A stretch of 64,000 nucleotides of DNA from Desulfoluna sp. (GCF_030145185.1 NZ_JAQYWB010000020.1:1-64000), one strand, 5' to 3'. Shown: positions 1-8,916, counted from the stretch's first letter. Translations and numbers: made by a program. The notes: generated by a model not told the origin, from the sequence alone.

Positions 1-228
1 GCGGGGGCGGGTTCGTTTTTCCGGGAAAGGGCCGGGTTAAACGGCGGCCCCTCGTGGGGAAGGGGGGGAAGGGCCCCGCCCCCCCCTTGGGATGGGGGGG
101 GGGGGGGGGGGGAGGGGGCGGAGCGGGGGAACCGGCCCCCCTTCGTGTCGCCTGGCACAAGGGGGGGATGCCGCTGGACTGGCAGCTGCTTAGGCGTGGA
201 AAGAAGAACGGCTCCCCGAAACCACAGG
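1..228. other. G-rich low-complexity window edge, no gene
   Basis: Long G runs (one of about 22 G around 95-116) and C runs dominate 1-175. The composition is unlike anything else in the window. No gene, promoter or terminator is recognisable here. It may be a poorly resolved sequence end rather than real DNA. The HAD gene on the minus strand ends at 229. Confidence 0.6.
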
Positions 229-1290
229 TTAATGGATGCCGATGTCCGCGGGTCGGACCATCATCCAGCGTTTATTGGCGGAGGGATATTCCCAGGCTTC
301 GCGTTGTTGCCGGGCACGGATTTTTCGGGCTTCTTTTGTGGCATCCCAGTATTTTTCCTTGCGGTTGATCCAGAGCTTGATCCCCCCAAACGGCTCCGTT
401 TCGAAGAGCATGGGGTGGTCATTGAGGGAGTCACCGGCTGCGAGGATGGGGCGGTTGACCGGGTGGATATAGTCTTTGATGGCCCAGACTTTTCCGAAGT
501 ACATGGTGTTGGGGCTCCACAGGGTGGGGGTCAGTTCCATGGCCATGTGTTTTTGTTTCGGATAAATCTCATCAAAGAAGTGGCCCTTTTTGATCTGGAG
601 GCGCGCGGTGGTGATCTCCTCGGTGGTGCGATCCTTTAAAAGGGTGCTGACGCCAATGACATTTTCGGGCTTGATGTTCAGCCCGTATTGGGGATCGCAG
701 GCGACCATGCGGACCAGCTCTTCCAGGGCAGCGGAGATAAAGTAGACCTCTATGCCGTTCTCCTGCAGGGCGTTGACCAGCTCACGCATGCCGGGGTAGA
801 TCCGGGGGGTCTCCACTTCGAAATCCACGAGGGATCCGCCGCTCCAGTATTTGGCGGGGATTTTTTCGCCGTTTAAGGCAAACAGGTCGTCCACGTGGCC
901 TTTCAGCTCTTCGAGGGTGAAGCCGGCAAAGACCTGGGCGATCCAGGGATAGCCCACCTTGTGGTCGATGTCGTAGAGTCGGTAGGCATAGGAGGTGAGG
1001 CTGTCCTCCGGGTGGAAGGGGATGACTTTCAGGGAGGGGTCGATGGTCTCCGGACTCATGAGCCCTTTGTTTTCCATGTAGGGCAGCAGGGACTCTTCCA
1101 GGTCGCGGTACCAGATGGTGTTGTCGCAGTCAAAAACCGCGAATTTTCCCTGAAAGGCGTTGCGTTGAATGAGTCGGATGAGTTTATGCCGTTCGGCTCT
1201 GGGCCAGTGCTCCAGGTTCATGGCATAGCCGGTGGAGGCCAGGAGGATGAGGATGACTGCAAAGAAAACTGTCTTCTGAAACTGTTTCAT
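229..1290 (-). CDS. Secreted HAD-superfamily phosphatase (phosphoserine-phosphatase-like fold)
   Basis: The 353-residue protein begins with a Sec-type signal (Lys-containing start, hydrophobic stretch about residues 8-20, likely cleavage after GYA), so it should act outside the cytoplasmic membrane. The HAD nucleophile motif DCDNT is at residues 54-58, with Asp54 as predicted nucleophile and Asp56 as acid/base. A motif-II-like FISAA lies mid-protein and the metal-binding motif GDSLND is near residue 290. The family hydrolyses phosphomonoesters through a phospho-aspartate; the substrate cannot be read from sequence. The ATG at 1290 follows AAGGAG at about 10 bases. It stands alone, with over 600 bases of non-coding DNA upstream. 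The HAD assignment is strong; the physiological role is unknown. Confidence 0.85.
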   Translation of the reverse strand: MKQFQKTVFFAVILILLASTGYAMNLEHWPRAERHKLIRLIQRNAFQGKFAVFDCDNTIWYRDLEESLLPYMENKGLMSPETIDPSLKVIPFHPEDSLTSYAYRLYDIDHKVGYPWIAQVFAGFTLEELKGHVDDLFALNGEKIPAKYWSGGSLVDFEVETPRIYPGMRELVNALQENGIEVYFISAALEELVRMVACDPQYGLNIKPENVIGVSTLLKDRTTEEITTARLQIKKGHFFDEIYPKQKHMAMELTPTLWSPNTMYFGKVWAIKDYIHPVNRPILAAGDSLNDHPMLFETEPFGGIKLWINRKEKYWDATKEARKIRARQQREAWEYPSANKRWMMVRPADIGIH

Positions 1291-1942
1291 GTCTGCTTTT
1301 TCTCCTTACTCTTGGTGGGTTTATAAAAAGAATAGACCTTTTTAAATCCTTACATGGAGTGGAAAAAGCAAACCCGGTGAGGCAACCCGTTTTTTTGACG
1401 GTTTCGATACAATGAATGGCACGTGATTCCGGTGTGACGCCTTTGGGTGAGGCATAGAGGGGCGCTTGGGGCCTTCATCACGTAGATCATGGATCGGTGC
1501 GCGGCCTGTGCCGGGCATCGGTGATGATCATCAATCGAAATGTGTGGGTAACCCGGCTGTCTTCATTCTTTGAAGACCCGTGGCTTTCCGTCCCTGCTTC
1601 ACAACAGGTTTGGCTTTTTCCAGCATCGGCCTCGGCAGCGGTAAGCGATCGAGGGTTTGATGGAATCCTGATTTAATAAAAACAGGAAAAATGGGTGATG
1701 GTGGCCTCTCGAAGAGGCAACTGGCAATATGAGAATGCGAGCTGTAGTGAGGCACCTCATGAGCCAATTATTGATCACCTAGTTAGAAATAAAAGCATAC
1801 CGTAGAACGGTTGGTCAATACTTATTTAACTTCCGGTATAAAAAAGTTATGTGGCTCTTTTGTTGTATCTTTTTTGAGGCCTGCCATGGAAAGAGAGGTA
1901 AGGCCTCAGGGGCTCTGTGGACAGGGTCTTATGAAGTAAACA
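1291..1942. other. Intergenic region, no gene recognised
   Basis: About 650 bases separate the HAD gene and the ABC transporter operon. An open frame on the minus strand at 1531-1767 (78 codons) has no ribosome binding site or recognisable domain, so it is not called. An AT-rich stretch at 1770-1860 is the only other feature seen. Confidence 0.5.
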
Positions 1943-2902
1943 TCACGGAAGATAATCCGTCGTGCTGGCCCTTCCGAGATCGGGCACCTGCCTGATTTTT
2001 CCGTGCGCTTTGAGGAAGGCGGCGGTCTCTGCCAGGCTGTTTACGATGGGGGCATCCAGGGCCAGTGCATAGGTGTGGCGGGTCATGGCTGAGCGCATGG
2101 CGGCCAGGGGAAGCCCGGTGGCTTTGGCCATGATCTCGGCGGTCTCCTCGGGGTGGCCCAGGACAAAGCGTTCGGCATTCTTAAGGGCCACCATGAAGGC
2201 CAAGGTATCCTGTCTACGTGTTGTCAGAAATTCATTTTGGGCCAGGAGCATGATGGGATACTGGTTGCCCAGCCCCCCGAAGGTCATGAGTTCCCTGCCT
2301 CCCTTGAGTTCTCCCATGGAGGGGGTGGGCTCACTGGCGGCGAAGGCATCGATGGAGCCTGCGGCGAGGGCCTCGGGCAGGGTAGACGGCGAGAGGTCCA
2401 CGATGGTGATTTCCCCTGCGGAAATGCCCGCGGCTGACAGGGCAGCAAGCAATCCGCCGTAGGTGGAGGTCCCTTTTTTGATCCCGATGCGTTTGCTGGC
2501 AAGGTCGGCAAGGCTCTGGTACGGTGCGTCGGCGGGGACGATTAAGCGGTGGCGATGCTCTCCGGTGCAGTGGCTGGCGATCATCGTCAGGTTTTTCGTG
2601 CGGGAGGTGCAGATGATGGCCGCCGTGTCTCCCATGGTCCCGAAATCGGCGGAGCCTGAGTAGATGGCCTCGGCGCAGGCGGGGCCGTTGTTGAAGCGCA
2701 GAGGCAGAATCGTGAGGCCCTGGTCGGCAAAGAACCCCTTTGCAAGGGCAATGACGGGCAGGGCGCTTCCGATGCGGTTTTGAAAGACGAATCGGATAGG
2801 TTTGGGAGGCCTGTTAGATGGATCGGTGCAGGCGGTCAGGCTGGCCAGGATGCCGATGATCAAGAGCGCCAAGAGGGCTCGAAAGAGAGAAGGCCTGTTC
2901 AT
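1943..2902 (-). CDS. ABC transporter substrate-binding lipoprotein (NitT/TauT, NMT1-like)
   Basis: A 319-residue protein with a lipoprotein signal: Arg near the N-terminus, hydrophobic core, lipobox LTAC with Cys25 as the lipidated residue. The body matches the SsuA/TauA/NMT1 type, with a ligand-lobe start (RIGSALPVIALAKGFF), a conserved KRIGIKKGTSTYG strand-loop and a hinge near LAAGSIDAFAASEP. It should capture a small anionic or heterocyclic solute and deliver it to the adjacent permease. Family members carry taurine, aliphatic sulfonates, nitrate or thiamine precursors, so the solute is not decided here. Its ATG overlaps the ATPase stop codon in a 4-base ATGA junction (2899-2902), indicating translational coupling. 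It is the last gene of the operon. Confidence 0.88.
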   Translation of the reverse strand: MNRPSLFRALLALLIIGILASLTACTDPSNRPPKPIRFVFQNRIGSALPVIALAKGFFADQGLTILPLRFNNGPACAEAIYSGSADFGTMGDTAAIICTSRTKNLTMIASHCTGEHRHRLIVPADAPYQSLADLASKRIGIKKGTSTYGGLLAALSAAGISAGEITIVDLSPSTLPEALAAGSIDAFAASEPTPSMGELKGGRELMTFGGLGNQYPIMLLAQNEFLTTRRQDTLAFMVALKNAERFVLGHPEETAEIMAKATGLPLAAMRSAMTRHTYALALDAPIVNSLAETAAFLKAHGKIRQVPDLGRASTTDYLP

Positions 2903-3678
2903 GTGATCTTTCCTTTGGATGGGCCGATGCAGCAGGGCAGGGTATTGAGCTCATGTCTCAGGTTGTGTACGACCGCTTCCATTTCCTGAGAATAGCGCAT
3001 TCGGGGGCGCGGCAGGTCGATCTGAATGTCCGCACGGATGTTGTGGGGCGACGGCCCCATGATGATCACTCGGTCTGCGAGGAAGGCCGCTTCCTCCACG
3101 CTGTGGGTGACATAAAAGACGGTCTGTCCGAACATTTCCCAGAGGCGGAGCAGCTCATCCTGAAGCCTCTCCCGGGTGTTGGCGTCTAAGGCGCTGAAGG
3201 GTTCGTCCATGAGAAGGACGTCCGGCTTGAGAGCCAGGACTCTGGCAATGGCGACCCGTTGTTTCATCCCGCCTGACAGGGTGTGGGGGTAGGCGTTGGC
3301 CTGGTCTGCCATGCCCACCAGGCCCAGACAGTGCATGGCTTCTTCGGTGCAGGTGCCTTTGGTTTTGCCCTGCTGGCGGAGGCCGAATTCCACGTTTTTT
3401 AAAACCGTCAGCCAGGGGAAGAGGGTGGCTTCCTGGAAAACCACCCCCCGGTCTGGGCCGGGTCCGGTGATTTCGCAGCCGTCAACGTGGAGGTTTCCGG
3501 ACGTGGGGCGGGTAAATCCGGCGATGAGATTGAGAAGGGTGGTTTTTCCGCATCCGCTGGGCCCTAAGACACAGGTAAATTCTCCCCGGGGGAGCGACAG
3601 GGAGACGTTCTGCAAAATTTGGGGGCCGGTGGTGCCGTTGTTTCCATAGGATTTCTCGAGCTCGTAAAGGGAGATCAT
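2899..3678 (-). CDS. ABC transporter ATP-binding protein (SsuB/TauB/NrtD type)
   Basis: This 259-residue nucleotide-binding subunit powers uptake through the adjacent permease. Visible motifs are Walker A (GPSGCGKTT), a Q-loop region (VVFQEATLFPW), signature LSGGMKQR, Walker B (VLLMDEPFSALD) and the switch His in YVTHSVEEA. The start is taken at 3678, where the ATG overlaps the permease stop (ATGA at 3675-3678); a longer frame to 3702 would add eight residues inside the permease gene. FQEATLFPWLTV is typical of the nitrate/sulfonate/taurine group. Operon order is permease, ATPase, binding protein. Confidence 0.92.
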   Translation of the reverse strand: MISLYELEKSYGNNGTTGPQILQNVSLSLPRGEFTCVLGPSGCGKTTLLNLIAGFTRPTSGNLHVDGCEITGPGPDRGVVFQEATLFPWLTVLKNVEFGLRQQGKTKGTCTEEAMHCLGLVGMADQANAYPHTLSGGMKQRVAIARVLALKPDVLLMDEPFSALDANTRERLQDELLRLWEMFGQTVFYVTHSVEEAAFLADRVIIMGPSPHNIRADIQIDLPRPRMRYSQEMEAVVHNLRHELNTLPCCIGPSKGKIT

Positions 3679-4463
3679 GCGCCGTCCCTCGTCAGATACC
3701 ATCGGGTGATGGTCCGTTTTTCAAGAGGTTTGAACAGGAGGTTCTCCACCAGGAGACCGATGAGGCAGATGATGCCGATGCAGGAAAAGGCCGAGGCGTA
3801 GTCGAGGGTCCAACGGGCCTCGATGATGGCGTATCCCAGCCCTGTCCCGGTGCCTACCACCATCTCGGCCGCCACCAGGACCCGCCACCCGTTGCCCAGG
3901 CCGATACGAAGGCCGCTGATGGTGGCTGGCAGGGCGCCGGGCAGGAGGACCCTGAAGAGAAGGGTTTGGCCCTTGGCCCCCATCATGCGGGCCGCCCGCA
4001 GCAGAGTCTCGTCGAGCTGTTGCACGCCTGACAGGACGTTTAAGGCAATGGGGGGAAAGGCGGTGACAGCGATCATGGAGATGGTGGCCGTCTCCCCGAT
4101 ACCGAAGCAAAGGATGGCCACAGGGATCCAGGCCAGCCCGGGAATCAGCTGCAGGACATGGAGGATCGGAAGGGTCGCGTCGCGGAAGGCCTTCGACCAT
4201 CCCGAAAGGAGGCCGTAGCCAATGCCAGTGACCGCGGCGATGCTAAAGCCGGTGACCCACCGCAGAAGGCTGTCCCCGATGTGGCGTATGAGGGAGGCTT
4301 CAGACAGCGGGGCGCCAGCCAGAAGGGCGGCCAGGGTCTGGGCCACCTCCCAGGGGGTGGGGAAGGCCACATGCCGCCTGAGTTGAATCATGACGGCAAG
4401 TCCTTCCCAGAAAATGAGAAAAATGAGAAAGGGGAGCATTTTCCTAAGAATGGTTTTTGCCAT
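3675..4463 (-). CDS. ABC transporter permease (SsuC/TauC-like, BPD_transp_1)
   Basis: A 262-residue inner-membrane permease with about six hydrophobic segments, beginning with an N-terminal helix (LPFLIFLIFWEGLAVMI). The EAA coupling loop is seen as EQ-type sequence LDETLLRAARMMGAKG followed by LFRVLLPGALPATISGLRIGLG, which contacts the ATPase. As first gene of a three-gene operon it should carry the promoter, in the roughly 230 bases upstream that separate it from the EamA gene. The three genes are joined by 4-base overlaps, which indicates one transporter made in fixed ratio. The solute is not identified. Confidence 0.9.
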   Translation of the reverse strand: MAKTILRKMLPFLIFLIFWEGLAVMIQLRRHVAFPTPWEVAQTLAALLAGAPLSEASLIRHIGDSLLRWVTGFSIAAVTGIGYGLLSGWSKAFRDATLPILHVLQLIPGLAWIPVAILCFGIGETATISMIAVTAFPPIALNVLSGVQQLDETLLRAARMMGAKGQTLLFRVLLPGALPATISGLRIGLGNGWRVLVAAEMVVGTGTGLGYAIIEARWTLDYASAFSCIGIICLIGLLVENLLFKPLEKRTITRWYLTRDGA

Positions 4464-4617
4464 GGAACGTCCTGTTTGATGAGATCCTTGTTGATTATAC
4501 AGCTTGATTCAGGTAGTTGCCTCGGATGTATGTCGGGCCGATCTTAAGCGTTGCTCTTGAGTGTCAAGCAAAATTCAGTCCAAGAGTATCTCATGTTTTG
4601 GGGTGGGGGGATATGGG

Positions 4618-4648
4618 AAAAAAAAGCCCCTGATTCGCATCAGGGGGC
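4618..4648 (-). terminator. Rho-independent terminator of the EamA transporter gene
   Basis: Read on the minus strand, a GC-rich hairpin (arms 4626-4634 and 4639-4648, loop of 4) is followed directly by eight T residues (forward A run 4618-4625). It lies about 45 bases past the stop codon at 4693. Confidence 0.85.
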
Positions 4649-4692
4649 ATGCATTCCATTGCCAGCAGAGAGCTGGAAAGATGGCTTTCCCC

Positions 4693-5604
4693 TTAACCGG
4701 CAACGCCATGGATGGCTTTGGGTTCTTCTGTCACCTCCGAGCTCTCTGGAGCCCCGGCCAGAAGCACGCCGCCGACGACTAAGGCGGCACCTAAATACTG
4801 GAGGGGGAGAAGCCGTTCGCCCAGGATGAAATAGGCCAGGACCAGGGTGGAGACGGGGATCAGGTTGGCAAAGAGGATGACGTGGGCGGCCTTGATCCGG
4901 GTGAGGGCGTAGTTGATGATGAAGTAAACAAAGAAGGTGAGGCCAACACCCAGGTAGACAAAACTGCCGAGGGCTGCCCAGGAGATCTCGGCGGGCATGG
5001 GGCCGGCCAGGGCGCCGGGCAGAAAGAGCAGGGTGGCCCCGAAGACCTGAATGGCCGAGAGATAGAGAAAGGAGTAACGCTCGGCAAGGTGCTTGATGGT
5101 CAGGGCGTAGGCGGTGGAGGAGAGGACGCCGCAGAGGATGAAAAAGTTTCCGAGCAGGGGCCGTGTGGCCGCGCCGTCGTCTGCCCCGAAGGCGGAGACG
5201 ACGATGACGCCGGCAACGGCCAGGGCAATCCCTATACAGCATGTGGGGCTTACTTTTTCCCGGTAGATCAGGAAGGCCCCGATGGCGGCGGCAAGGGGCG
5301 CACAGGCCACGATCATGCCCGCCTGGGAGGCGGAGGTGCAGGCAAGCCCCAGGGTCTCGAAGCTGAAGAGAAGAAAGGGCTCACACAGGGCCAGGAGAAT
5401 GAGGAATTTAAGGTCCCCTTTCCGGTACTCGGGCTTGGGAATTTTATGCCAGATAAAGGCGTAGATCACAGCCGCCAGGAACACTCGGCCCAAAAGGATC
5501 TGTGGCAGGGTAAAGGAGCCGATGAGCAGCTTGATGACGATAAAACCGCCGCCCCAGATGATATGGGCGACGACGAGGAGCAAGAATAAAAGGGCCGTGG
5601 GCAT
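4693..5604 (-). CDS. EamA/DMT-family transporter
   Basis: A 303-residue membrane protein with ten predicted hydrophobic segments in two EamA repeats (about residues 5-140 and 155-290). The duplicated signature is visible as IIWGGGFIVIKLLIG near the start and the FANLIPVSTLVLAYFILGE block near the end. The family exports or exchanges small metabolites such as amino acids and nucleotide precursors; the substrate cannot be assigned. The start at 5604 is chosen because AAGGAAA lies just upstream. The open frame runs 45 codons further upstream, but that extension is the translation of a dispersed intergenic repeat (5653-5743) and should not be annotated as protein. A terminator follows. Confidence 0.85.
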   Translation of the reverse strand: MPTALLFLLLVVAHIIWGGGFIVIKLLIGSFTLPQILLGRVFLAAVIYAFIWHKIPKPEYRKGDLKFLILLALCEPFLLFSFETLGLACTSASQAGMIVACAPLAAAIGAFLIYREKVSPTCCIGIALAVAGVIVVSAFGADDGAATRPLLGNFFILCGVLSSTAYALTIKHLAERYSFLYLSAIQVFGATLLFLPGALAGPMPAEISWAALGSFVYLGVGLTFFVYFIINYALTRIKAAHVILFANLIPVSTLVLAYFILGERLLPLQYLGAALVVGGVLLAGAPESSEVTEEPKAIHGVAG

Positions 5605-5652
5605 GGGGGTTTCCTTAAATGATAAACAGAAGAGAGAAAAAATTAAAAAACA

Positions 5653-5743
5653 GCCTCCGGCGGCAAGGTGTGCCACCTTGAAAGTGGGTTTGCGAATGCG
5701 CATCGGGAGGCGCCTCTCGAGACTGAAATGCATCCGCATTCGC
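5653..5743 (+). repeat. Dispersed REP-like repeat A, copy 1 (long form)
   Basis: About 91 bases: a CCTCCGGCGGC head, the hairpin AAGGTGTGCCACCTT, then a conserved tail with GGGTTTGCGAATGCGCAT and an end CATCCGCATTCGC. A near full-length inverted copy lies at 20765-20855. Hairpin arms differ between copies but stay complementary. Confidence 0.8.
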
Positions 5744-5833
5744 CCGACGTGTGACGGTCAGCAACGTGCGTTGCACATGCGTGAGCCGACGGCTTTTCAC
5801 TGGCGACTCATGGGTTGACATTAATCGGAATAA

Positions 5834-5869
5834 CTCCGGCGGCGAGGTGAGCCATCTCGAAAGTGGGTT
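5834..5869 (+). repeat. Dispersed repeat A, copy 2 (short form)
   Basis: Head CTCCGGCGGC, hairpin GAGGTGAGCCATCTC and the following AAAGTGGGTT are present; the tail is missing. Here both hairpin arms changed (GAGGTG/CATCTC) and still pair apart from one G-T. Confidence 0.7.
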
Positions 5870-5978
5870 ACCCCTGTGCGTTTCCCTTCGTTTCTCAGGG
5901 AAAAGCACAGGGGTTTTGGTGAATCAGGAAGATCGAAAGCGTTGGTGGTCTGATATTTTTTTTAAATCCCCTTTGTCT

Positions 5979-6013
5979 AACTTTTCAAAAGCTTGGCCCC
6001 CGGCAGGGCCGCC
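5979..6013 (-). repeat. Dispersed repeat B, copy 1
   Basis: Contains CTTTTCAAAAG followed by TTGGCCCCCGGCAGGGCCG, the same combination seen at 8982-9037 and, inverted, at 13934-14004 and 17716-17776. It lies 140 bases past the SLC13 stop codon. Confidence 0.7.
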
Positions 6014-6024
6014 TTTGATGGGCT

Positions 6025-6067
6025 TTTTGTCATCTCATGGATGTTTTTTAGCCATGAGATGACAAAA
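6025..6067. terminator. Perfect 16-bp inverted repeat, probable terminator
   Basis: Arms 6025-6040 and 6052-6067 are exactly complementary (TTTTGTCATCTCATGG and its complement) with an 11-base loop. Both ends carry T or A runs, so it could stop transcription in either direction. It sits downstream of the minus-strand SLC13 gene. Confidence 0.65.
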
Positions 6068-6152
6068 CGTGAATGCCCCCGCTGGTCACGGGCGAAGCCC
6101 GTCAGCGAATGTGACGGGCCTGAGGTACGAAGGCCGGAGCATTCGCGAATTT

Positions 6153-7544
6153 TTAATACCCGATCCACTGCCAGTAGGTGGTGGCCACGATGACGACGGC
6201 CACGCCGGAGAGGACCATGCGGGGGATCATGATCTGGATGAGGTATTTCATGCGGACGTATCCCGTGGCGAACATGATGAGGGCCGGGGCCAGTTCGTAG
6301 GGGAAGAGGAACTGGTCGAGTCCGTAGAAGAAGCTGTAGAGCAGGGGCTGGGTATTGAGCCCCAGATTGGCGGCAATTTCGGCCATGGGGATGCTCAGGG
6401 AGCTGGCCGCGGCCACCGGGGTGAGGGCCAGATTGGCCAGGATCCCCACGCCGTAGGCAAAAATCGAGGTACCGGCCAGGCTCTCCATGTTTTGAAGGTA
6501 GGGCACCACTTTGCCTGCCATCCAGGCCGGGATGCCCAGGCTTCCTGCCACAATCCCTACGGCCATGCAGGCGATGATGAAAAAGAGGATGGGAAATTGG
6601 ACCTCTTTGACGTCGTCGACCTTGAAGAGGCTGAACAGGGGGGTGAACCCAAGCAGGATGATGCCGCAAAAGGCGTAGTAGCCGGGGACGCCATGGAATT
6701 TTTCCGTGGCAAAAGCGACGACGGCCAGGAGGGTGAGGAGAAGGGTCTTTTTCTCATCACGGCTCATGGAGCCCATGGCCGCGATCTCTTCATGGGCGTG
6801 GGTCCGGCACTGGTCGATGTACTGCCCCAGCTCCCGGCTTCCGAAAACGTGGAGGATTCCGATGCAGAAGAGGGCGTTTAAGAGGCTGTAGCCCAGGTTG
6901 TCGATGAAGAAGCTCATCCATTCGATGGGAACACCCATGTCTTTGACCATGAGCAGGCCCACGATGCCGACGTTGTTGGGCAGGAAGTTGGTGGCCGGGA
7001 CCGTGGCACCGAAAAAAGCCGCCATGATCAGGGTGGTAGCCGCTTTGGACCCTTTTTCGAGCCCCATTTTACTGCACATGCCGGAGGCGATGGTCATAAA
7101 CAAAATCACCACGGTGATGACGTCGGGGATGATGGCCCCCACGATGTAGCCGGCGATGATGAAGGCCCCGTAGAGTCGCATGGGGGTGGTGCCGATATGG
7201 TCGATGGTCAGAAGGGCGATGCGGTCGGAGAGTTTCGTACGCTCCATGAGGCCGCCGATGAGCATCCCACAGAGGATGACCCAGGGGATGGGGGTGGTCC
7301 AGCCAACAAAGGCCAGGTCCGGGGAGGCGACGCCTGTGATGATGTACATCATCATAAGCAGCACCGCCGTGGTGAACAGGGGCATGATCTCAAAGGCAAA
7401 GCCGGAGATGGCGAAGATGGTGAGGAACCAGTAAGTGGTGACCTTCGGGGTTTCCGGTGTGTACAGCAGAAAGGCACCGAGGACGGCGAAAAGGAGGCTT
7501 AAAGCCCAGCCCCGGGTTTTTTGTGATCTAAGGATTTGAATCAT
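6153..7544 (-). CDS. SLC13/DASS-type anion:sodium symporter-like permease
   Basis: A 463-residue polytopic membrane protein with roughly 11-12 hydrophobic segments. Features suggest the divalent anion/Na+ symporter family (SLC13, CitMHS-like): repeated hairpin-type segments, the motif ATNFLPNNVGIVG in the first half (a substrate-loop SNT-like region) and LALTPVAAASSLSIP in the second half. Family substrates are dicarboxylates, sulfate and related anions. Its ATG overlaps the stop of the thioredoxin-reductase-like gene (7541-7544, ATGA), so it is co-translated with a thiol-redox pair. This hints that the imported compound is handled by thiol chemistry, which is inference only. Confidence 0.75.
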   Translation of the reverse strand: MIQILRSQKTRGWALSLLFAVLGAFLLYTPETPKVTTYWFLTIFAISGFAFEIMPLFTTAVLLMMMYIITGVASPDLAFVGWTTPIPWVILCGMLIGGLMERTKLSDRIALLTIDHIGTTPMRLYGAFIIAGYIVGAIIPDVITVVILFMTIASGMCSKMGLEKGSKAATTLIMAAFFGATVPATNFLPNNVGIVGLLMVKDMGVPIEWMSFFIDNLGYSLLNALFCIGILHVFGSRELGQYIDQCRTHAHEEIAAMGSMSRDEKKTLLLTLLAVVAFATEKFHGVPGYYAFCGIILLGFTPLFSLFKVDDVKEVQFPILFFIIACMAVGIVAGSLGIPAWMAGKVVPYLQNMESLAGTSIFAYGVGILANLALTPVAAASSLSIPMAEIAANLGLNTQPLLYSFFYGLDQFLFPYELAPALIMFATGYVRMKYLIQIMIPRMVLSGVAVVIVATTYWQWIGY

Positions 7545-8476
7545 GTCATGTTCCCCTTGAGGGTGCGAATATAGCGTTCAACGGAGAGAGCTGCAACCGT
7601 TGCGTCACCCATCGCAGTGGTAATTTGCCGAAAAATCTTCTCGTTAATGTCGCCTACGCCATACACACCGGGGAGGTTGGTCCCCATGTCGGCGCCGGCC
7701 AGGATGTAGCCTTTTTCGCTTAAGGTGATCTGGTCTTTGAAAAGATCATTGTTGGGGGACTGTCCGAGGAAGACAAAGATTCCGTCCACGGGGAGGGTTT
7801 CCCGGTTCCCGGTGGCCAGGTTTTCGAGGATGGCGCCTGCAAGGCGGCCTTCTTCGAGGCAGAGGTCCACCAGCTTTGTTCCGGTGCGGGCCTCCACCCG
7901 ATCATCGGCCAGGAGCTGTGTTTGGGTGGTGTCCGCAGCAAAAAAGCGGTTTTGGCTTTCCACCAGGGTGAGCGTTGAGACCCCGACCTGAAGCAGATAA
8001 AGGCTTTCGTCAAAGGCGCTGTTGCCTCCCCCCACCACCAGGACGCGCTTGTCTTTGTACGCGCCGCCGTCGCAGATGGCGCAGTAGTGCACTTCATCAC
8101 ATTCCGTGGGCAGGTCCAGGGGGACGGGCTTGCGTCCGGTGGCCAGGATGACCGCCCTGCTGCGGAAGAGCTCCTCATCCGTCTCAACGGTTTTCATCTC
8201 CCCTTCAAGGCTGAGGGCTTCTATCTCGCAAATCTCTTCCACGGGCACGGAGAGGCTGTCCACATGGGCGCGCATCTTCTCCATCAGCTCCATGCCGTGG
8301 ATTTTGGGGTAGGAGGGAAAGTTCAGCACGGTGTGGGTCGAGTTCACGAGCCCCCCGGTGACGCTCTCCTCAAGGATCACGGTGCTCAAATTGGCCTGGG
8401 CCGCATAGACCGCGGCTGTCATCCCGGCGGGACCGCCCCCGACAATGACCAGGTCGACGTGTTGTTCCGGTTTCAT
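7541..8476 (-). CDS. Thioredoxin-disulfide-reductase-like flavoprotein
   Basis: A 311-residue FAD/NAD(P)-dependent oxidoreductase. The N-terminal FAD dinucleotide motif is VGGGPAG (residues 12-18), the redox pair CAIC occupies residues 132-135, and a second NAD(P)-binding GGGNSA follows. The C-terminal FAD motif GVYGVGDIN is present. Length and order match bacterial TrxB, which moves electrons from NADPH to thioredoxin. The start at 8476 (MKPEQ) follows GGAG at 8 bases; a longer frame would add 19 residues. The upstream neighbour is a thioredoxin and the downstream neighbour an overlapping anion transporter. Whether NADPH, NADH or ferredoxin is the donor is not visible. Confidence 0.88.
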   Translation of the reverse strand: MKPEQHVDLVIVGGGPAGMTAAVYAAQANLSTVILEESVTGGLVNSTHTVLNFPSYPKIHGMELMEKMRAHVDSLSVPVEEICEIEALSLEGEMKTVETDEELFRSRAVILATGRKPVPLDLPTECDEVHYCAICDGGAYKDKRVLVVGGGNSAFDESLYLLQVGVSTLTLVESQNRFFAADTTQTQLLADDRVEARTGTKLVDLCLEEGRLAGAILENLATGNRETLPVDGIFVFLGQSPNNDLFKDQITLSEKGYILAGADMGTNLPGVYGVGDINEKIFRQITTAMGDATVAALSVERYIRTLKGNMT

Positions 8477-8607
8477 CTTTATTTCTCCAAATAAGGTGCG
8501 CCTTACCCAGCCGGGGTGAGGCAAAGGGTCCACACGTCGCGATCATGTGGGGGATGGTTGATGGGTCCAAAGGAGCGTCCTCCGGCCGGAAGGGCGTCTC
8601 CCTGGTG

Positions 8608-8916
8608 CTATGCGCTTTTATAAAAGGCCGTCATCTCTTTGGGGTTCATCAGGCCCGCTTTGGTGGCGACGATAACGCCTCCTTTGATGATAAAGAGGGT
8701 CGGGGCGCGCTGGGCTCCCAGCTCTTCTCTGGCTTCGGGGTTTTCCTCGGAATCCATGTCGAAGAAGGTGACGTCTTCATTTTTTTTGGCGAATTTTTCC
8801 AGCACCTTTTCCATGTTCTTGCAGTGGGGACAGTTCTCCTTGAAGCAGATGAGGACCCCGGCGTCGGTTTCGGCGAGGGTGTTTTTGTAGGTGGTGTCGT
8901 CAAGGGTGGTAAACAT
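8608..8916 (-). CDS. Thioredoxin-family protein (CPHC active site)
   Basis: A 102-residue cytoplasmic thioredoxin fold with active site CPHC at residues 29-32 and the conserved cis-proline region RAPTLFIIKGG. CPHC is the DsbA-type dipeptide rather than the CGPC of housekeeping thioredoxin, which predicts a more oxidising or specialised redox potential. The ATG at 8916 follows GGAG at about 7 bases. It is the first gene of trx / reductase / SLC13, with 131 bases to the reductase. The next gene upstream, the sulfatase, ends at 9048 with repeat B in between. Confidence 0.88.
   Translation of the reverse strand: MFTTLDDTTYKNTLAETDAGVLICFKENCPHCKNMEKVLEKFAKKNEDVTFFDMDSEENPEAREELGAQRAPTLFIIKGGVIVATKAGLMNPKEMTAFYKSA

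Noticed and set aside
1531-1767. 78-codon minus-strand frame
   Set aside because: No ribosome binding site, no recognisable domain; isolated.
5605-5739. N-terminal extension of the EamA transporter
   Set aside because: It is the translation of repeat A and lies before a good ribosome binding site.
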